DNA of 64,000 nt from Bacillus_BU sp051233475 (GCF_051233475.1 NZ_JBKFGH010000022.1:1-64000); one strand, 5' to 3'. Counted from the stretch's first letter, positions 52,254 to 60,959 are shown. The notes: generated by a model not told the origin, from the letters alone. Numbers and translations: made by a program.

Positions 52254-53525
52254 TTACGCAACCTTAGCCTGCTTAGTTGAATTAATGTAATCATTTGCTT
52301 TTTCTTTGTCAAATTCGCCTTCCCACTTTGACATGACAATCGTCGCTAATGAATTCCCCAAGACATTCACTGCTGTTCGTACCATGTCTAAAACGCGATC
52401 AATACCCGCGATAAATGCCACACCTTCTATTGGCAATCCCATAGAACCAAGTGTTGTTAAAACAACAACGAAGGATGCACCTGGAACACCAGCCATTCCT
52501 TTTGATGTTAACATTAGTACCAATAACAAGGTAATTTGATGTGTCAAAGATAGATTAATCCCATACATTTGGGCAACAAAAAGTGAAGCTAGTGCTTGAT
52601 AAATCGATGAACCATCTAAATTAAACGTATAACCTGTTGGAATAACAAAAGAAGTAATTGATTTCGGACAACCAAACTTCTCCATTTTGTCCATCAACCT
52701 TGGTAATACAGCCTCTGAACTTGCGGTTGTAAAAGCCAATATTAGTTCGTCTTTTAACACTTTAATTAGTACAAAAATACTTGTCCCAGACATTTTGGCA
52801 ATCGTTCCAAGGACAACGAACACAAAAAATAACATTGTTACATACACAGCTACTACTAATTTCCCTAAAGGGATTAATGACGCGATCCCGAATTTAGCAA
52901 CAGTCACTCCAATCAGTGCAAACACACCATATGGTGCGAACTTCATCACTTGATTTGTTACCCAAAACATCGCATCCAATACACCTTCAAAAAATCCAAT
53001 GACGGGTTTTCCTTTTTCCCCTATCGCCGCAATTCCTAAACCAAAAAACACTGAAAAGAAAATGATTGGCAACAAATCCCCTTGAGCCATGGATTCAAAT
53101 ATATTTTTCGGAACAATATGAACAATCGTTTCCGCAAAGCCATGGCTTTCAGCTGTTTTCGTTGTAGCCTCGTATTTTGAAATATCACTTTTTTCAAGAT
53201 TACTGGTATCTAAACCAGAGCCGGGATGGAACAAGTTTGCCGACAGCAATCCAATCGCAATAGCAAGGGTCGTGACAATCTCAAAATAAAGAAGGGTTTT
53301 CCCACCTAATTTCCCCAGCTTTTTAATATCGCCAACTCCCGCTATTGAGACTACTAGTGCAGCGATGACAATCGGGACCACAATCATTTTAATTAAACGA
53401 ATAAAAATATCGCCAATTGGAGTAATAATGGCCATGACTGTTTCATTACCATGAAATAAAGCACCAAGAACAATACCGAGTACAAGTGCAACAAAAATTT
53501 GCGAAGCAAGACCAAACTTCTTCAT
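52254..53525 (-). CDS. Dicarboxylate/amino acid:cation symporter (GltP/GltT/DctP family)
   Basis: 423 aa with the SLC1 pattern: early helices, then hairpin HP1 with SSEAVLPRLM, transmembrane segment 7 with NLDGSSIYQAL, and hairpin HP2 (GMAGVPGASFVVV). It takes up glutamate, aspartate or C4-dicarboxylates with protons or sodium. I cannot choose between GltP, GltT and DctP. Its leader contains a terminator-like hairpin at 53696-53736. Confidence 0.92.
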   Translation of the reverse strand: MKKFGLASQIFVALVLGIVLGALFHGNETVMAIITPIGDIFIRLIKMIVVPIVIAALVVSIAGVGDIKKLGKLGGKTLLYFEIVTTLAIAIGLLSANLFHPGSGLDTSNLEKSDISKYEATTKTAESHGFAETIVHIVPKNIFESMAQGDLLPIIFFSVFFGLGIAAIGEKGKPVIGFFEGVLDAMFWVTNQVMKFAPYGVFALIGVTVAKFGIASLIPLGKLVVAVYVTMLFFVFVVLGTIAKMSGTSIFVLIKVLKDELILAFTTASSEAVLPRLMDKMEKFGCPKSITSFVIPTGYTFNLDGSSIYQALASLFVAQMYGINLSLTHQITLLLVLMLTSKGMAGVPGASFVVVLTTLGSMGLPIEGVAFIAGIDRVLDMVRTAVNVLGNSLATIVMSKWEGEFDKEKANDYINSTKQAKVA

Positions 53526-53695
53526 ATAAAATCCTCCTTAAATAAGTAGCCCTTTGTTATCGCCTATACATATGTGAGTATTCTTAGTTTAAAATGAAAC
53601 CTACAAAAACCTACAGAATACTACAGAGACAAAATATAAATGTGCGATAAATGTTGAATTTCACCTGACTATGTAGTTGGGATCAACAAAATAGA

Positions 53696-53736
53696 AAAAG
53701 CACCGAGCACTAGAATCCTAGTGTTTGGCGCTTTTA
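53696..53736. terminator. Terminator-like hairpin in the symporter leader
   Basis: CACTAG-AATC-CTAGTG core with GCACC/GGCGC outer stem and T-runs on both sides. It lies about 170 bases upstream of the symporter start on its strand, so it is either an attenuator or a stop for divergent transcription. Confidence 0.55.
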
Positions 53737-53838
53737 AATAGTTCTAACATTAATTTTTCCTTAGGTGCATTTTTCCGCAATCAACGCGGCTTCAATAGTG
53801 ATTGCAGACAAATATTTGCATTTCAGAAATAACAAAGG

Positions 53839-53867
53839 TTGCAAAATGCAAATATATAGTATATAAA
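53839..53867 (+). promoter_or_regulatory. marR-arsP-arsM promoter
   Basis: TTGCAA, 17 bases, TATAAA. An inverted pair ATTTGCAT (near 53815) and ATGCAAAT (near 53846) straddles the -35 box and may be the MarR operator. Confidence 0.6.
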
Positions 53868-53886
53868 TAAATCAGAGGTGAGAAAA

Positions 53887-54342
53887 ATGGAAAATAACAA
53901 CGTGCGCGGGTTAATGCAGATGATTGTACGAAGATTCGGCTTTCTTAACGAGCGTTGCTGTGAAGACTGTTGTGGAGATGATATAAGCCTTGTTCAAAGT
54001 CACATTTTGTATGAAATATCAAGACAGTCCTCGCCTTCAATGCAAGACGTCTCTAATGCATTAGGTATGGACATAACTACATTTAGCAGACAAGTAAAGA
54101 CTCTTGTTGAAAGAGATTTAGTGAAAAAGACACCCCATCCAAATGATAACCGAGTAAATCTTTTATCTTTAACACCTAAAGGAACTGCAACTGAGCAAAA
54201 TATTAATAATGAGATGAACAATTACCTTAACTCCATTTTGTCGAATTTAAGCGATTTCGAACGCGATACGGTTATTCGATCCTTATATTTACTTGAAGAG
54301 ACCATGAGAAAATCAGAAAACAAATGTTGTCCTCCAAGATAA
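53887..54342 (+). CDS. Cys-rich MarR-type regulator, likely arsenical sensor
   Basis: 151 aa, ATG with GAGGTG upstream. A MarR winged helix (SMQDVSNALGMDITTFSRQV; DLVKKTPHPNDNRVNLLSLT) is extended at the N-terminus by CCEDCC (Cys24, 25, 28 and 29) and at the C-terminus by KCCPPR (Cys147-148). Clustered vicinal thiols are ideal for As(III) or Sb(III). Heads an operon with arsP, a di-Cys peptide and arsM, so it probably derepresses it on arsenical binding (inference). Confidence 0.85.
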   Translation: MENNNVRGLMQMIVRRFGFLNERCCEDCCGDDISLVQSHILYEISRQSSPSMQDVSNALGMDITTFSRQVKTLVERDLVKKTPHPNDNRVNLLSLTPKGTATEQNINNEMNNYLNSILSNLSDFERDTVIRSLYLLEETMRKSENKCCPPR

Positions 54343-54402
54343 TGGAGGATAATATTTTAAAGCAATACTTGCAAAAATCAAATAAAGGAAGGGTGGAACG
54401 AT

Positions 54403-55269
54403 ATGTGGAAAGAAGTTTTTACAAGTTTTTTATCGATTGCATTTGAATTGACTCTTCTTTTCTTCATCATTTCATTTGTTATTAGTCTCCTTCAAGGATT
54501 AATACCATATGAAAAAATGGAAAGGTATCTGTTCAACTCTAATAAAATAGTTGGAGCTTCAGTTGCCATTCTTTTAGCTTTTATTACGCCTTTTTGCTCT
54601 TGCTCAACCATTCCAATCGTTGTTGGTATGTTGCAAAAGAAAATGCGATTTGGATATGTCATGATTTTCTTATTTGCATCACCTGTTTTAGATCCAACTA
54701 TTTTGACACTAATGGGTGCCCTAATGGGATGGAAGGTAGCTGCCATCTATACTTTACTTACGACAATGTTATCCATTATTATTGGATTCACATTAGAAGC
54801 GCTAGGTTTCAATAGCGCAGTCAAAAATGTCATTGTTTCAGGAGGTAAGCAGCAAGTTAAAGGCTTTAATTTAAAACATGCCTGGAATGAAACGATTAGT
54901 CTGATGAAGACCGTATATCCATTTCTTATTATTGGTGCTCTAATTGGTTCTTTAATCCACGGTGTTGTACCAACAGAATTTATAACGACATATTTAGGTG
55001 GAAATCAATGGTGGTTAATCCCAGTGGCCGCAATTATTGGAATTCCGTTATATATTAGACTCTCTACCATGATTCCAATTGCGCAAATCATGGTTGCACA
55101 AGGGGTGGCTTTAGGTCCAGTTATGGCAATTATGATTAGTTCAACCGGAGCAAGTTTACCGGAAGTAACTTTACTAAACTCCATTTTCCATAAACGCTTA
55201 GTAGGGGCCTTTTTATTATCCGTGTTTATAATGTCTACGCTTTCAGGCACAATTTTTTACCTTATTTAA
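54403..55269 (+). CDS. arsP: ArsP-type permease (organoarsenical efflux)
   Basis: 288 aa, eight helices in two halves. The family signature TPFCSCSTIPIV has Cys65 and Cys67; FASPVLDPTIL follows, and the second half repeats a similar pattern (IIGIPLYIRLSTMIPIAQIM). ArsP members export trivalent methylated and aromatic arsenicals such as MAs(III) and roxarsone. Position before arsM fits: the methylated product made by ArsM is pumped out. Confidence 0.85.
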   Translation: MWKEVFTSFLSIAFELTLLFFIISFVISLLQGLIPYEKMERYLFNSNKIVGASVAILLAFITPFCSCSTIPIVVGMLQKKMRFGYVMIFLFASPVLDPTILTLMGALMGWKVAAIYTLLTTMLSIIIGFTLEALGFNSAVKNVIVSGGKQQVKGFNLKHAWNETISLMKTVYPFLIIGALIGSLIHGVVPTEFITTYLGGNQWWLIPVAAIIGIPLYIRLSTMIPIAQIMVAQGVALGPVMAIMISSTGASLPEVTLLNSIFHKRLVGAFLLSVFIMSTLSGTIFYLI

Positions 55270-55325
55270 AACCTTAAACCAAAAAGGATAATAATTTTTT
55301 ATATTAAATAATAGGAGGAATTTAC

Positions 55326-55484
55326 ATGCTTAAATCGTTTAAAAACATTCTTGTTGGGAAAAAAAGTGATTGTTGCACTATATCTATCCAGGAAGTTGAT
55401 AAAAATGAAGCAAACTCTAAGGAAGAAAAGAGAAAGTGCTGTGAAGTAAAAATCGAAAATAGTGACTCTAAGGAAAACAACTAA
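55326..55484 (+). CDS. 52-aa peptide with two vicinal Cys pairs
   Basis: Read from the gap between arsP and arsM; AGGAGG lies 8 bases upstream of the ATG. MLKSFKNILVGKKSDCCTIS, then IQEVDKNEANSKEEKRKCCE and VKIENSDSKENN. Two CC pairs (16-17 and 38-39) sit in otherwise charged, soluble sequence. It looks like a small arsenical-binding or chaperone peptide for the ArsP/ArsM pair (inference). The arsM ATG follows its stop by one base. Confidence 0.7.
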   Translation: MLKSFKNILVGKKSDCCTISIQEVDKNEANSKEEKRKCCEVKIENSDSKENN

Positions 55485-55485
55485 A

Positions 55486-56271
55486 ATGGAAAAAAAGGAA
55501 GAAATCCGCGAACATATCCGTAAAAATTACACAGAAATTGCTGTAAGTGGTGGCAACAGTAGTTGTTGCAGTGGTGGGTGTGATTGTAGCGAGCCTATGG
55601 ATGTTGAAGCAACATCAATAAAATTAGGATACTCTAAGGAAAATCTGCTTAATGTGCCACTCCAATCTAATATGGGATTAGGTTGCGGAAATCCATTAGT
55701 GTTTGCTTCCCTAAAAGAAGGAGAAACAGTTCTTGATCTCGGCAGCGGCGGGGGTTTTGACTGCTTTCTTGCTCGAGAGCACGTTGGAGAGAACGGATAT
55801 GTAATCGGAGTTGATATGACTCCCGATATGGTAAAATTAGCAAGGGAAAATGCAGCAAAAAGTGGATATAGTAATATTGATTTTAGGCTGGGTGAAATTG
55901 AACACTTACCGGTAGCTGACACTTCAGTTGATGTGATTATATCTAATTGTGTCATTAATCTCTCTGTAGATAAACAGCAGGTTTTTAACGAGGCTTATCG
56001 AGTACTAAAGCCAGGAGGAAGATTATCCATTTCAGATGTTGTGGCAACAGCAGAATTACCGGAAAATATTAAACAAGACAGGTCATTGATTTCAGGTTGT
56101 ATTGGTGGTGCTGAGTACATCGAAGACCTCGAAGCAATCATTCGCGATGCGGGTTTTGATGACATCCGAATGACTTTAAAGGATAACAGTAAAGAGATAA
56201 TCCAAAATTGGACACCTGAAAAAAGCATCGAAGATTTTGTTGCCTCATATATAATTGAAGCAGTAAAATGA
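55486..56271 (+). CDS. arsM: Arsenite S-adenosylmethionine methyltransferase ArsM
   Basis: 261 aa. SAM-binding VLDLGSGGG (82-90) and the three catalytic Cys of ArsM at 67 (GLGCGNP), 155 (SNCVINL) and 205 (SGCIGGA), plus an N-terminal CC-x3-C-x-C cluster (27-34). It methylates As(III) to mono-, di- and trimethyl species. ATG at 55486 overlaps the operon arrangement with AAGGA 12 bases upstream; the earlier in-frame start lies inside the di-Cys peptide gene. Confidence 0.93.
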   Translation: MEKKEEIREHIRKNYTEIAVSGGNSSCCSGGCDCSEPMDVEATSIKLGYSKENLLNVPLQSNMGLGCGNPLVFASLKEGETVLDLGSGGGFDCFLAREHVGENGYVIGVDMTPDMVKLARENAAKSGYSNIDFRLGEIEHLPVADTSVDVIISNCVINLSVDKQQVFNEAYRVLKPGGRLSISDVVATAELPENIKQDRSLISGCIGGAEYIEDLEAIIRDAGFDDIRMTLKDNSKEIIQNWTPEKSIEDFVASYIIEAVK

Positions 56272-56272
56272 G

Positions 56273-56298
56273 AAAACTCGCCAATTGGCGAGTTTTCG
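56273..56298 (+). terminator. arsM terminator
   Basis: AAAACTCGCC-AATT-GGCGAGTTTT hairpin, directly after the arsM stop; it also ends minus-strand transcripts from the HesB-like gene. Confidence 0.85.
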
Positions 56299-56348
56299 GT
56301 TTATTCATTACAAATTAGAATCACAAACATAAATCGTTGGAATTTAAT

Positions 56349-56627
56349 CTAACAACAATTACTTTCATTTCCCAATAACACCAATCCTTTTGATTCCTGA
56401 TTAAAATCAAGAGTTAGTGTTTCAGTATAGGATTCAATGTTTGAATCAATCGCGACCTTTATTTCATTAATGGTAACTACCTTATCTTCTACATCTGGCT
56501 CATCCAGAGACAGTCCTACTTGTGGCTGTCCTCAGCCAAAGCCTGCAAAATAAACACGAATGTTTTTCGCATCGCGTTCTTGGAACAATTGTAATAGCAC
56601 ATCACGTGCTTGATCTGTGATAATCAA
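56349..56627 (-). CDS. HesB/IscA-like protein with in-frame TGA: candidate selenoprotein
   Basis: 92 codons from a TTG with AAAGGGGG 8 bases upstream. Translation: MIITDQARDVLLQLFQERDA, KNIRVYFAGFG, TGA (codon 32, 56532-56534), GQPQVGLSLDEPDVEDKVV, TINEIKVAIDSNIESYTETL, TLDFNQESKGLVLLGNESNC, C, TAG. The TGA falls exactly where HesB/IscA-like proteins have their conserved Cys (GFGC-G). The 60 codons after it are undamaged and end in CC. A subfamily of HesB-like selenoproteins with Sec at this place is established. A short hairpin follows the TGA. If not Sec, it is a pseudogene with one nonsense mutation. It lies 105 bases after arsA with no terminator between. Confidence 0.8.
56508..56531 (-). 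promoter_or_regulatory. Possible bacterial SECIS-like hairpin after the TGA
   Basis: On the minus strand, directly after TGA: GGACAG-CC, loop ACAAGTA, GG, bulged A, CTGTCT. That is an 8-bp stem with one bulge and a GU-containing loop, features shared with bacterial SECIS elements. The loop lies about 9-15 bases after TGA, somewhat closer than in E. coli fdhF, so it is suggestive only. Confidence 0.4.
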
Positions 56628-56731
56628 TGTTTTATCCCCCTTTAGATGTTTTTTTATTTAAAATCATATTTCCTTTATGACTTAGGAAAAATACGCACTT
56701 TAATTAATTCATTATAAGCCATTATAAGCCA

Positions 56732-58513
56732 TTATTCATTTCCACCTTGTATAAATTTTTTTAACTGAGCATATCCAATGTTCTCTCCACTTGATAAAGG
56801 AACAATTGCACTTTTTTCTGCTAATTCAGCTGATACTTTTTGAATCCAACCAACCTCCGCTTGCGCCCTTCCTTTTAATACCGGATCATTTGTTTCAGTC
56901 GCATATAAACTCTGGTTTATGACCCACCATTTCGGAACAATTTCAGCACGCTTTAAATCTTCTTGCAGGCGACTAGCTTCTAAAACTGGGGTTGCTTCAG
57001 CCAAAGTTACAATGACAACACTTGTTTCTTCAGGATTTCTTAATCGAGGTAAGAGGTTTTTTACATTATCTGAAACTTCCCCGGTGGACCTAGCTAACTC
57101 TTTATGGTACGACTGAGCAGCATCTAGCAACAGTAACGTGTGTCCGGTTGGTGCTGTATCGATCACAACAATTTCATCTTTTGCTCTACCAACAACATCG
57201 GCAAAAGCGCGGAAAACGGCTATTTCTTCTGTACATGGTGAGTTTAAGTCTTCTTGTATATAGGCAAGTGCTTCTTCATCTAATTCATCACTTACTTTTG
57301 ATAATACTTCCTGTTTGTAAGCTTCTACTTCATCTTTTGGATTGATTCTGCTGATGGTTAATTTATCATTTTCTTTGCTGTTTTTAAATGCAAATTCTAA
57401 GTTTGCAGCAGGGTCAGTGGTTGTTAAGTGAACGTTTTGTCCCTGCTGAGCCAATCCTATGGCAATTGCACTTGCTATTGTAGTCTTCCCTACTCCGCCT
57501 TTACCCATTGTTAAAATGACCCTTGTTTTTCTTTGCGAGAAATCCTGAACCACTTTATTTAACCCCGGTAATCTTATATCTAGTTTTTCCATCTTTAATT
57601 GTTTTGCAGGCAGTGTATATTGTTTAAATAAATGACGTAAATTTTCAACGCCAGTTAAGGAGTAAGCTACATATGGCAAAGAGTAAGTAATGACCTGTTT
57701 TAAATCGTTTGGGATATTTTTCAATGCATTTCTTTGACGATGATATAAAGCTGAAGAGATTTCATCCTCAGATAAATAAGACTGCATGACACCATTAATG
57801 ACTAACAGTTGATTTATAATGCCTATTTCCTTTAATTCTTTTGAAGCACGATTTGCCTCAAATAAAGATGATTCATCTGGTCTAGCAACAAGTATCAAGG
57901 TTGTTTTTGTTGAATCAGATAACGCATCCATCGTTTTTGAATAGGTCTCTTTTTTCTCCGTTAAGCCTGAAAGAGGACCTAAACAAGATGCGCCGTGGGT
58001 GCTTTCTTCCAAAAATCCACTCCATGCCGTTGGGAGCTGGAGGAGACGTAGCGTGTGACCAGTTGGAGCTGTATCAAAGATGATATGATCGTATGCCTCA
58101 ACAATGGATGGATCTGAAAGTAAGTATGTAAATTCATCGAATGCCGCAATTTCAACCGTACATGCCCCAGATAATTGCTCCTCCATATTCGCTACAATGG
58201 CATCAGGAAGTTTCCCACGGTATGGCCCAATTACCTTTTCTCTATAGGCTCTTGCCGCTTCATCTGGATCAAGATTACATGCAAACAGATTTTGTATATT
58301 TGGAATGGATGTTGACTCATTTGTTAATTCAATTTCTAATACATCTTGCAAATTTGAAGCAGGATCTGTGCTAACGAGCAAAACCTTCTTTCCTGCATCT
58401 GCCAATGATACAGCCGTTGCACAGGCAGTTGATGTCTTTCCTACCCCACCTTTTCCAGTGAAAAATAAAAATTTTGTCTTTACGATCATTTTTGTATCAA
58501 AAGTTTGAAACAT
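56732..58513 (-). CDS. arsA: Arsenical pump-driving ATPase ArsA
   Basis: 593 aa with two fused ATPase halves: first P-loop GKGGVGKTS (about 20-28), second GKGGVGKTT (about 335-343), each with its DTAPTGHT switch. Metalloid-site Cys are visible in the CTVEIAAF, CLGPLSG and CTEEIAVF segments. It binds As(III)/Sb(III) delivered by ArsD and energises the efflux permease. Encoded 6 bases after arsD, last of the standard ars genes. Confidence 0.96.
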   Translation of the reverse strand: MFQTFDTKMIVKTKFLFFTGKGGVGKTSTACATAVSLADAGKKVLLVSTDPASNLQDVLEIELTNESTSIPNIQNLFACNLDPDEAARAYREKVIGPYRGKLPDAIVANMEEQLSGACTVEIAAFDEFTYLLSDPSIVEAYDHIIFDTAPTGHTLRLLQLPTAWSGFLEESTHGASCLGPLSGLTEKKETYSKTMDALSDSTKTTLILVARPDESSLFEANRASKELKEIGIINQLLVINGVMQSYLSEDEISSALYHRQRNALKNIPNDLKQVITYSLPYVAYSLTGVENLRHLFKQYTLPAKQLKMEKLDIRLPGLNKVVQDFSQRKTRVILTMGKGGVGKTTIASAIAIGLAQQGQNVHLTTTDPAANLEFAFKNSKENDKLTISRINPKDEVEAYKQEVLSKVSDELDEEALAYIQEDLNSPCTEEIAVFRAFADVVGRAKDEIVVIDTAPTGHTLLLLDAAQSYHKELARSTGEVSDNVKNLLPRLRNPEETSVVIVTLAEATPVLEASRLQEDLKRAEIVPKWWVINQSLYATETNDPVLKGRAQAEVGWIQKVSAELAEKSAIVPLSSGENIGYAQLKKFIQGGNE

Positions 58514-58519
58514 GATTTT

Positions 58520-58891
58520 TCACTGCTCTCTCATTGGATTAAGTTGAATATTTAGATTGGCCTTTGGTTTAACACTTAGATCCTCAGCTTTTACACCAAA
58601 CCATTCTCCAAGTTCTTCATTGGTTGGGTAAATACTGATTTTTACGATTTCTCCATCCACTAAGGTGACAGGCAACGACTCTGCTCCTTTTTCATGTAGA
58701 AGTTGATTGATTTTTTTATTTTCAACAAATATTGCTGGTTCATTTGCAAGGTTATACCGTTTAATGTCAAAACCCTTTTTCTCTAATAAAAATAGTGCGG
58801 AAGCCAATCTCGTTAATTCGGGATCCACACTAGGTCCACAAACACCAGTAGGACAACACATTGCAGGGTCAAAAATTTCTACTTTACTCAC
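58520..58891 (-). CDS. arsD: Arsenite metallochaperone ArsD
   Basis: 123 aa, thioredoxin-like fold. Metal site CCPTGVCG (Cys12, 13 and 18) near the N-terminus, as in ArsD proteins that pass As(III) to ArsA. GTG at 58891 chosen with AAGGAG about 10 bases upstream; the GTG at 58900 would touch the SD. A palindrome (58915-58930) lies just upstream, so arsDA may also have its own ArsR-controlled promoter. Confidence 0.95.
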   Translation of the reverse strand: MSKVEIFDPAMCCPTGVCGPSVDPELTRLASALFLLEKKGFDIKRYNLANEPAIFVENKKINQLLHEKGAESLPVTLVDGEIVKISIYPTNEELGEWFGVKAEDLSVKPKANLNIQLNPMREQ

Positions 58892-58914
58892 GGAAAACAC
58901 TCTCCTTATATTAA

Positions 58915-58930
58915 ATAAGTATTTACTTAT
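58915..58930 (-). promoter_or_regulatory. Candidate ArsR operator before arsD
   Basis: ATAAGTA-TT-TACTTAT, a perfect palindrome with the same half-sites as the operator before arsR (ATAAGTAT and ATACTTAT). Confidence 0.55.
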
Positions 58931-58985
58931 ATAAAGATTAAAGGTAAAGCCAAGAGCTTAGGAAGCCTTGGCTATTATGTTAATT

Positions 58986-59408
58986 TTACTCTCCAGTTTC
59001 GGCAAAACGTTTAATGCGGTCACCAATCTCATCACGAACACGCTGGAAAAATGCCCACTTTTCTTCTTCTGTTCCCTCCGCTTTTGCAGGGTCATCAAAG
59101 CCCCAATGAACCCGTTTCACTTGACGAGGAGTCATTGGGCAATGCTCATCAGCATGACCACATAAAGTAACGACAAGGCTTGCGTTGTTTAAAATTTCTG
59201 GATCAATGACATCTGAAGTTTGATTGGAAATATCAATCCCAATTTCTTTCATTGCTTTAACAGCATTCGGATTTAATCCGTGCGCTTCAAGACCGGCACT
59301 CTTTACATCCCACTCACTACTTAAATATTGTTTTGCCCAACCTTCTGCCATTTGGCTCCGGCAAGAGTTTCCTGTACATAAGAAATAGATAATTTTTTTA
59401 TTTTCCAT
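58986..59408 (-). CDS. arsC: Arsenate reductase ArsC (thioredoxin-coupled)
   Basis: 140 aa, low-molecular-weight phosphatase fold. Active-site loop CTGNSCRS (Cys11, Arg17) and redox Cys83 and Cys90 (TLCGHADEHC) match the pI258/B. subtilis ArsC mechanism, in which As(V) is reduced to As(III) with electrons from thioredoxin. ATG at 59408 with AAGGTGG upstream. It lies between acr3 and arsD. Confidence 0.97.
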   Translation of the reverse strand: MENKKIIYFLCTGNSCRSQMAEGWAKQYLSSEWDVKSAGLEAHGLNPNAVKAMKEIGIDISNQTSDVIDPEILNNASLVVTLCGHADEHCPMTPRQVKRVHWGFDDPAKAEGTEEEKWAFFQRVRDEIGDRIKRFAETGE

Positions 59409-59436
59409 AATATTAATTCCACCTTGTATAGTTTTG

Positions 59437-60492
59437 TTAAGCAGCATGTTCAGAAAAATATTTTCGTTTAAACCATAAGGCAACATTGACTAACGCTATC
59501 ATTACAGGCACCTCAACTAAAGGACCAATGACCGCTGCAAACGCTGCACCAGAATGAATGCCAAATACTCCGACCGCCACAGCAATCGCTAACTCAAAGT
59601 TATTACTTCCAGCAGTAAAGGCTAATGTTGTTGTAACAGGATAATTTGCACCAATTTTCTTTCCTAAAAAGAATGAGACAAAAAACATGACCACGAAATA
59701 AATAAGAAGTGGAATAGCGATGCGTACTACGTCTAATGGAAGGCTAACAATTGTTTCTCCTTTTAAGGAAAACATCACAACAATTGTAAACAGTAAAGCG
59801 ATTAGAGTGATTGGACTAATTTTAGGAATAAAGACCTTTTCATACCACTGTCTACCCTTAGCTTTTACCAAAGTAAAGCGGGTAATCATTCCAGAAATGA
59901 ACGGAATTCCCAAATAGATGAAAACTGATTTTGCTACTTCAGCCATCGTAATATCGACAATGGCACCTTCAATTCCTAACCATTCAGGAATAATGGTTAC
60001 AAAAACATAAGCATATACGGAAAAGAATAACATTTGGAAGACGGAGTTAAAGGCAACCAGTCCAGCTGCATATTCTGTATCGCCCTTGGCAAGGTCATTC
60101 CATACGATGACCATCGCAATACAACGTGCCAAACCAATCATGATCAGTCCTACCATATATTCTGGCTTATCTTGTAAAAAAATGATGGCTAACAAAAACA
60201 TTAATACCGGACCAATAACCCAGTTTTGCACAAGTGACAACAATAGTACTTTTACATCCTTAAATACACGCCCCATTTCCTCATAACGAACTTTGGCAAG
60301 AGGCGGATACATCATTAAAATTAAACCAATCGCTAACGGAATAGAGGTAGTTCCCACCTGCATACTGTTTAGACTATCCACAAATCCTGGCGTGATAAAA
60401 CCTAATCCAATTCCAACAGCCATAGCTAAGAAAATCCAAAGGGTAAGGTATCGATCCAAGAAGCCTAACCGTTTTTTCTCTGTATTACTCAT
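59437..60492 (-). CDS. acr3: Arsenite efflux permease Acr3
   Basis: 351 aa, ten helices of the BART superfamily. FLDRYLTLWIFLAMAVGIGLG, PLAIGLILMMYPPLAKVRYE and NWVIGPVLMFLLA are typical of Acr3, with the conserved Cys in GLARCIAMVIVWNDLAKGD. It extrudes As(III) and is likely boosted here by ArsA, an arrangement more often described with ArsB. Confidence 0.95.
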   Translation of the reverse strand: MSNTEKKRLGFLDRYLTLWIFLAMAVGIGLGFITPGFVDSLNSMQVGTTSIPLAIGLILMMYPPLAKVRYEEMGRVFKDVKVLLLSLVQNWVIGPVLMFLLAIIFLQDKPEYMVGLIMIGLARCIAMVIVWNDLAKGDTEYAAGLVAFNSVFQMLFFSVYAYVFVTIIPEWLGIEGAIVDITMAEVAKSVFIYLGIPFISGMITRFTLVKAKGRQWYEKVFIPKISPITLIALLFTIVVMFSLKGETIVSLPLDVVRIAIPLLIYFVVMFFVSFFLGKKIGANYPVTTTLAFTAGSNNFELAIAVAVGVFGIHSGAAFAAVIGPLVEVPVMIALVNVALWFKRKYFSEHAA

Positions 60493-60524
60493 TTCAACAC
60501 TCCCTTTTCACTATTTTTTCTGTT

Positions 60525-60872
60525 TTAGCAACCACATTTTTCTGTTGGGTTACTCTGAATAATTTTATTGATTTTTTCATCTTGTGCTGGAACATGACGC
60601 AAAAGATCATCAAGGAGTTCATACAAGTCGTTTTGTGGATTAAGTGAATAATAAATCCACTGACCTCTACGTTCCTCTTTTACTAATCCCGCATCCTTTA
60701 ACTTTCGTAAATGTTGACTGATTGAAGGTTGACTTGTTTCAAAGACTTCGACAAACTCGCAAACACAACATTCTCGTTGTTTTAAAATCCCCACCATCGT
60801 TAAACGAGTTTTATCTCCAAGAAGTTTGAAAAGTTGAGACATACGTTCTAAATCAATAATGGTTCGCTCCAT
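60525..60872 (-). CDS. arsR: ArsR arsenical-responsive repressor
   Basis: 115 aa winged helix. Metalloid site ECCVCEF in the alpha-3 helix (Cys35, 36 and 38) and a C-terminal KCGC. ATG at 60872 with GGGGGT 6 bases upstream. First gene of arsR-acr3-arsC-arsD-arsA; repression through the palindrome overlapping its promoter is expected. Confidence 0.96.
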   Translation of the reverse strand: MERTIIDLERMSQLFKLLGDKTRLTMVGILKQRECCVCEFVEVFETSQPSISQHLRKLKDAGLVKEERRGQWIYYSLNPQNDLYELLDDLLRHVPAQDEKINKIIQSNPTEKCGC

Positions 60873-60959
60873 ATCGACACCCCCGTTCACGATATAATTA
60901 TTTGCTTATATGTAGTTTTTTATTGACTGAAGCTTTAATAACTCGTTTGATATCCGAAA

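Noticed and set aside
54000..55250. Minus-strand frames across marR and arsP
   Set aside because: Antisense shadows of well-supported genes, without SD or family likeness.
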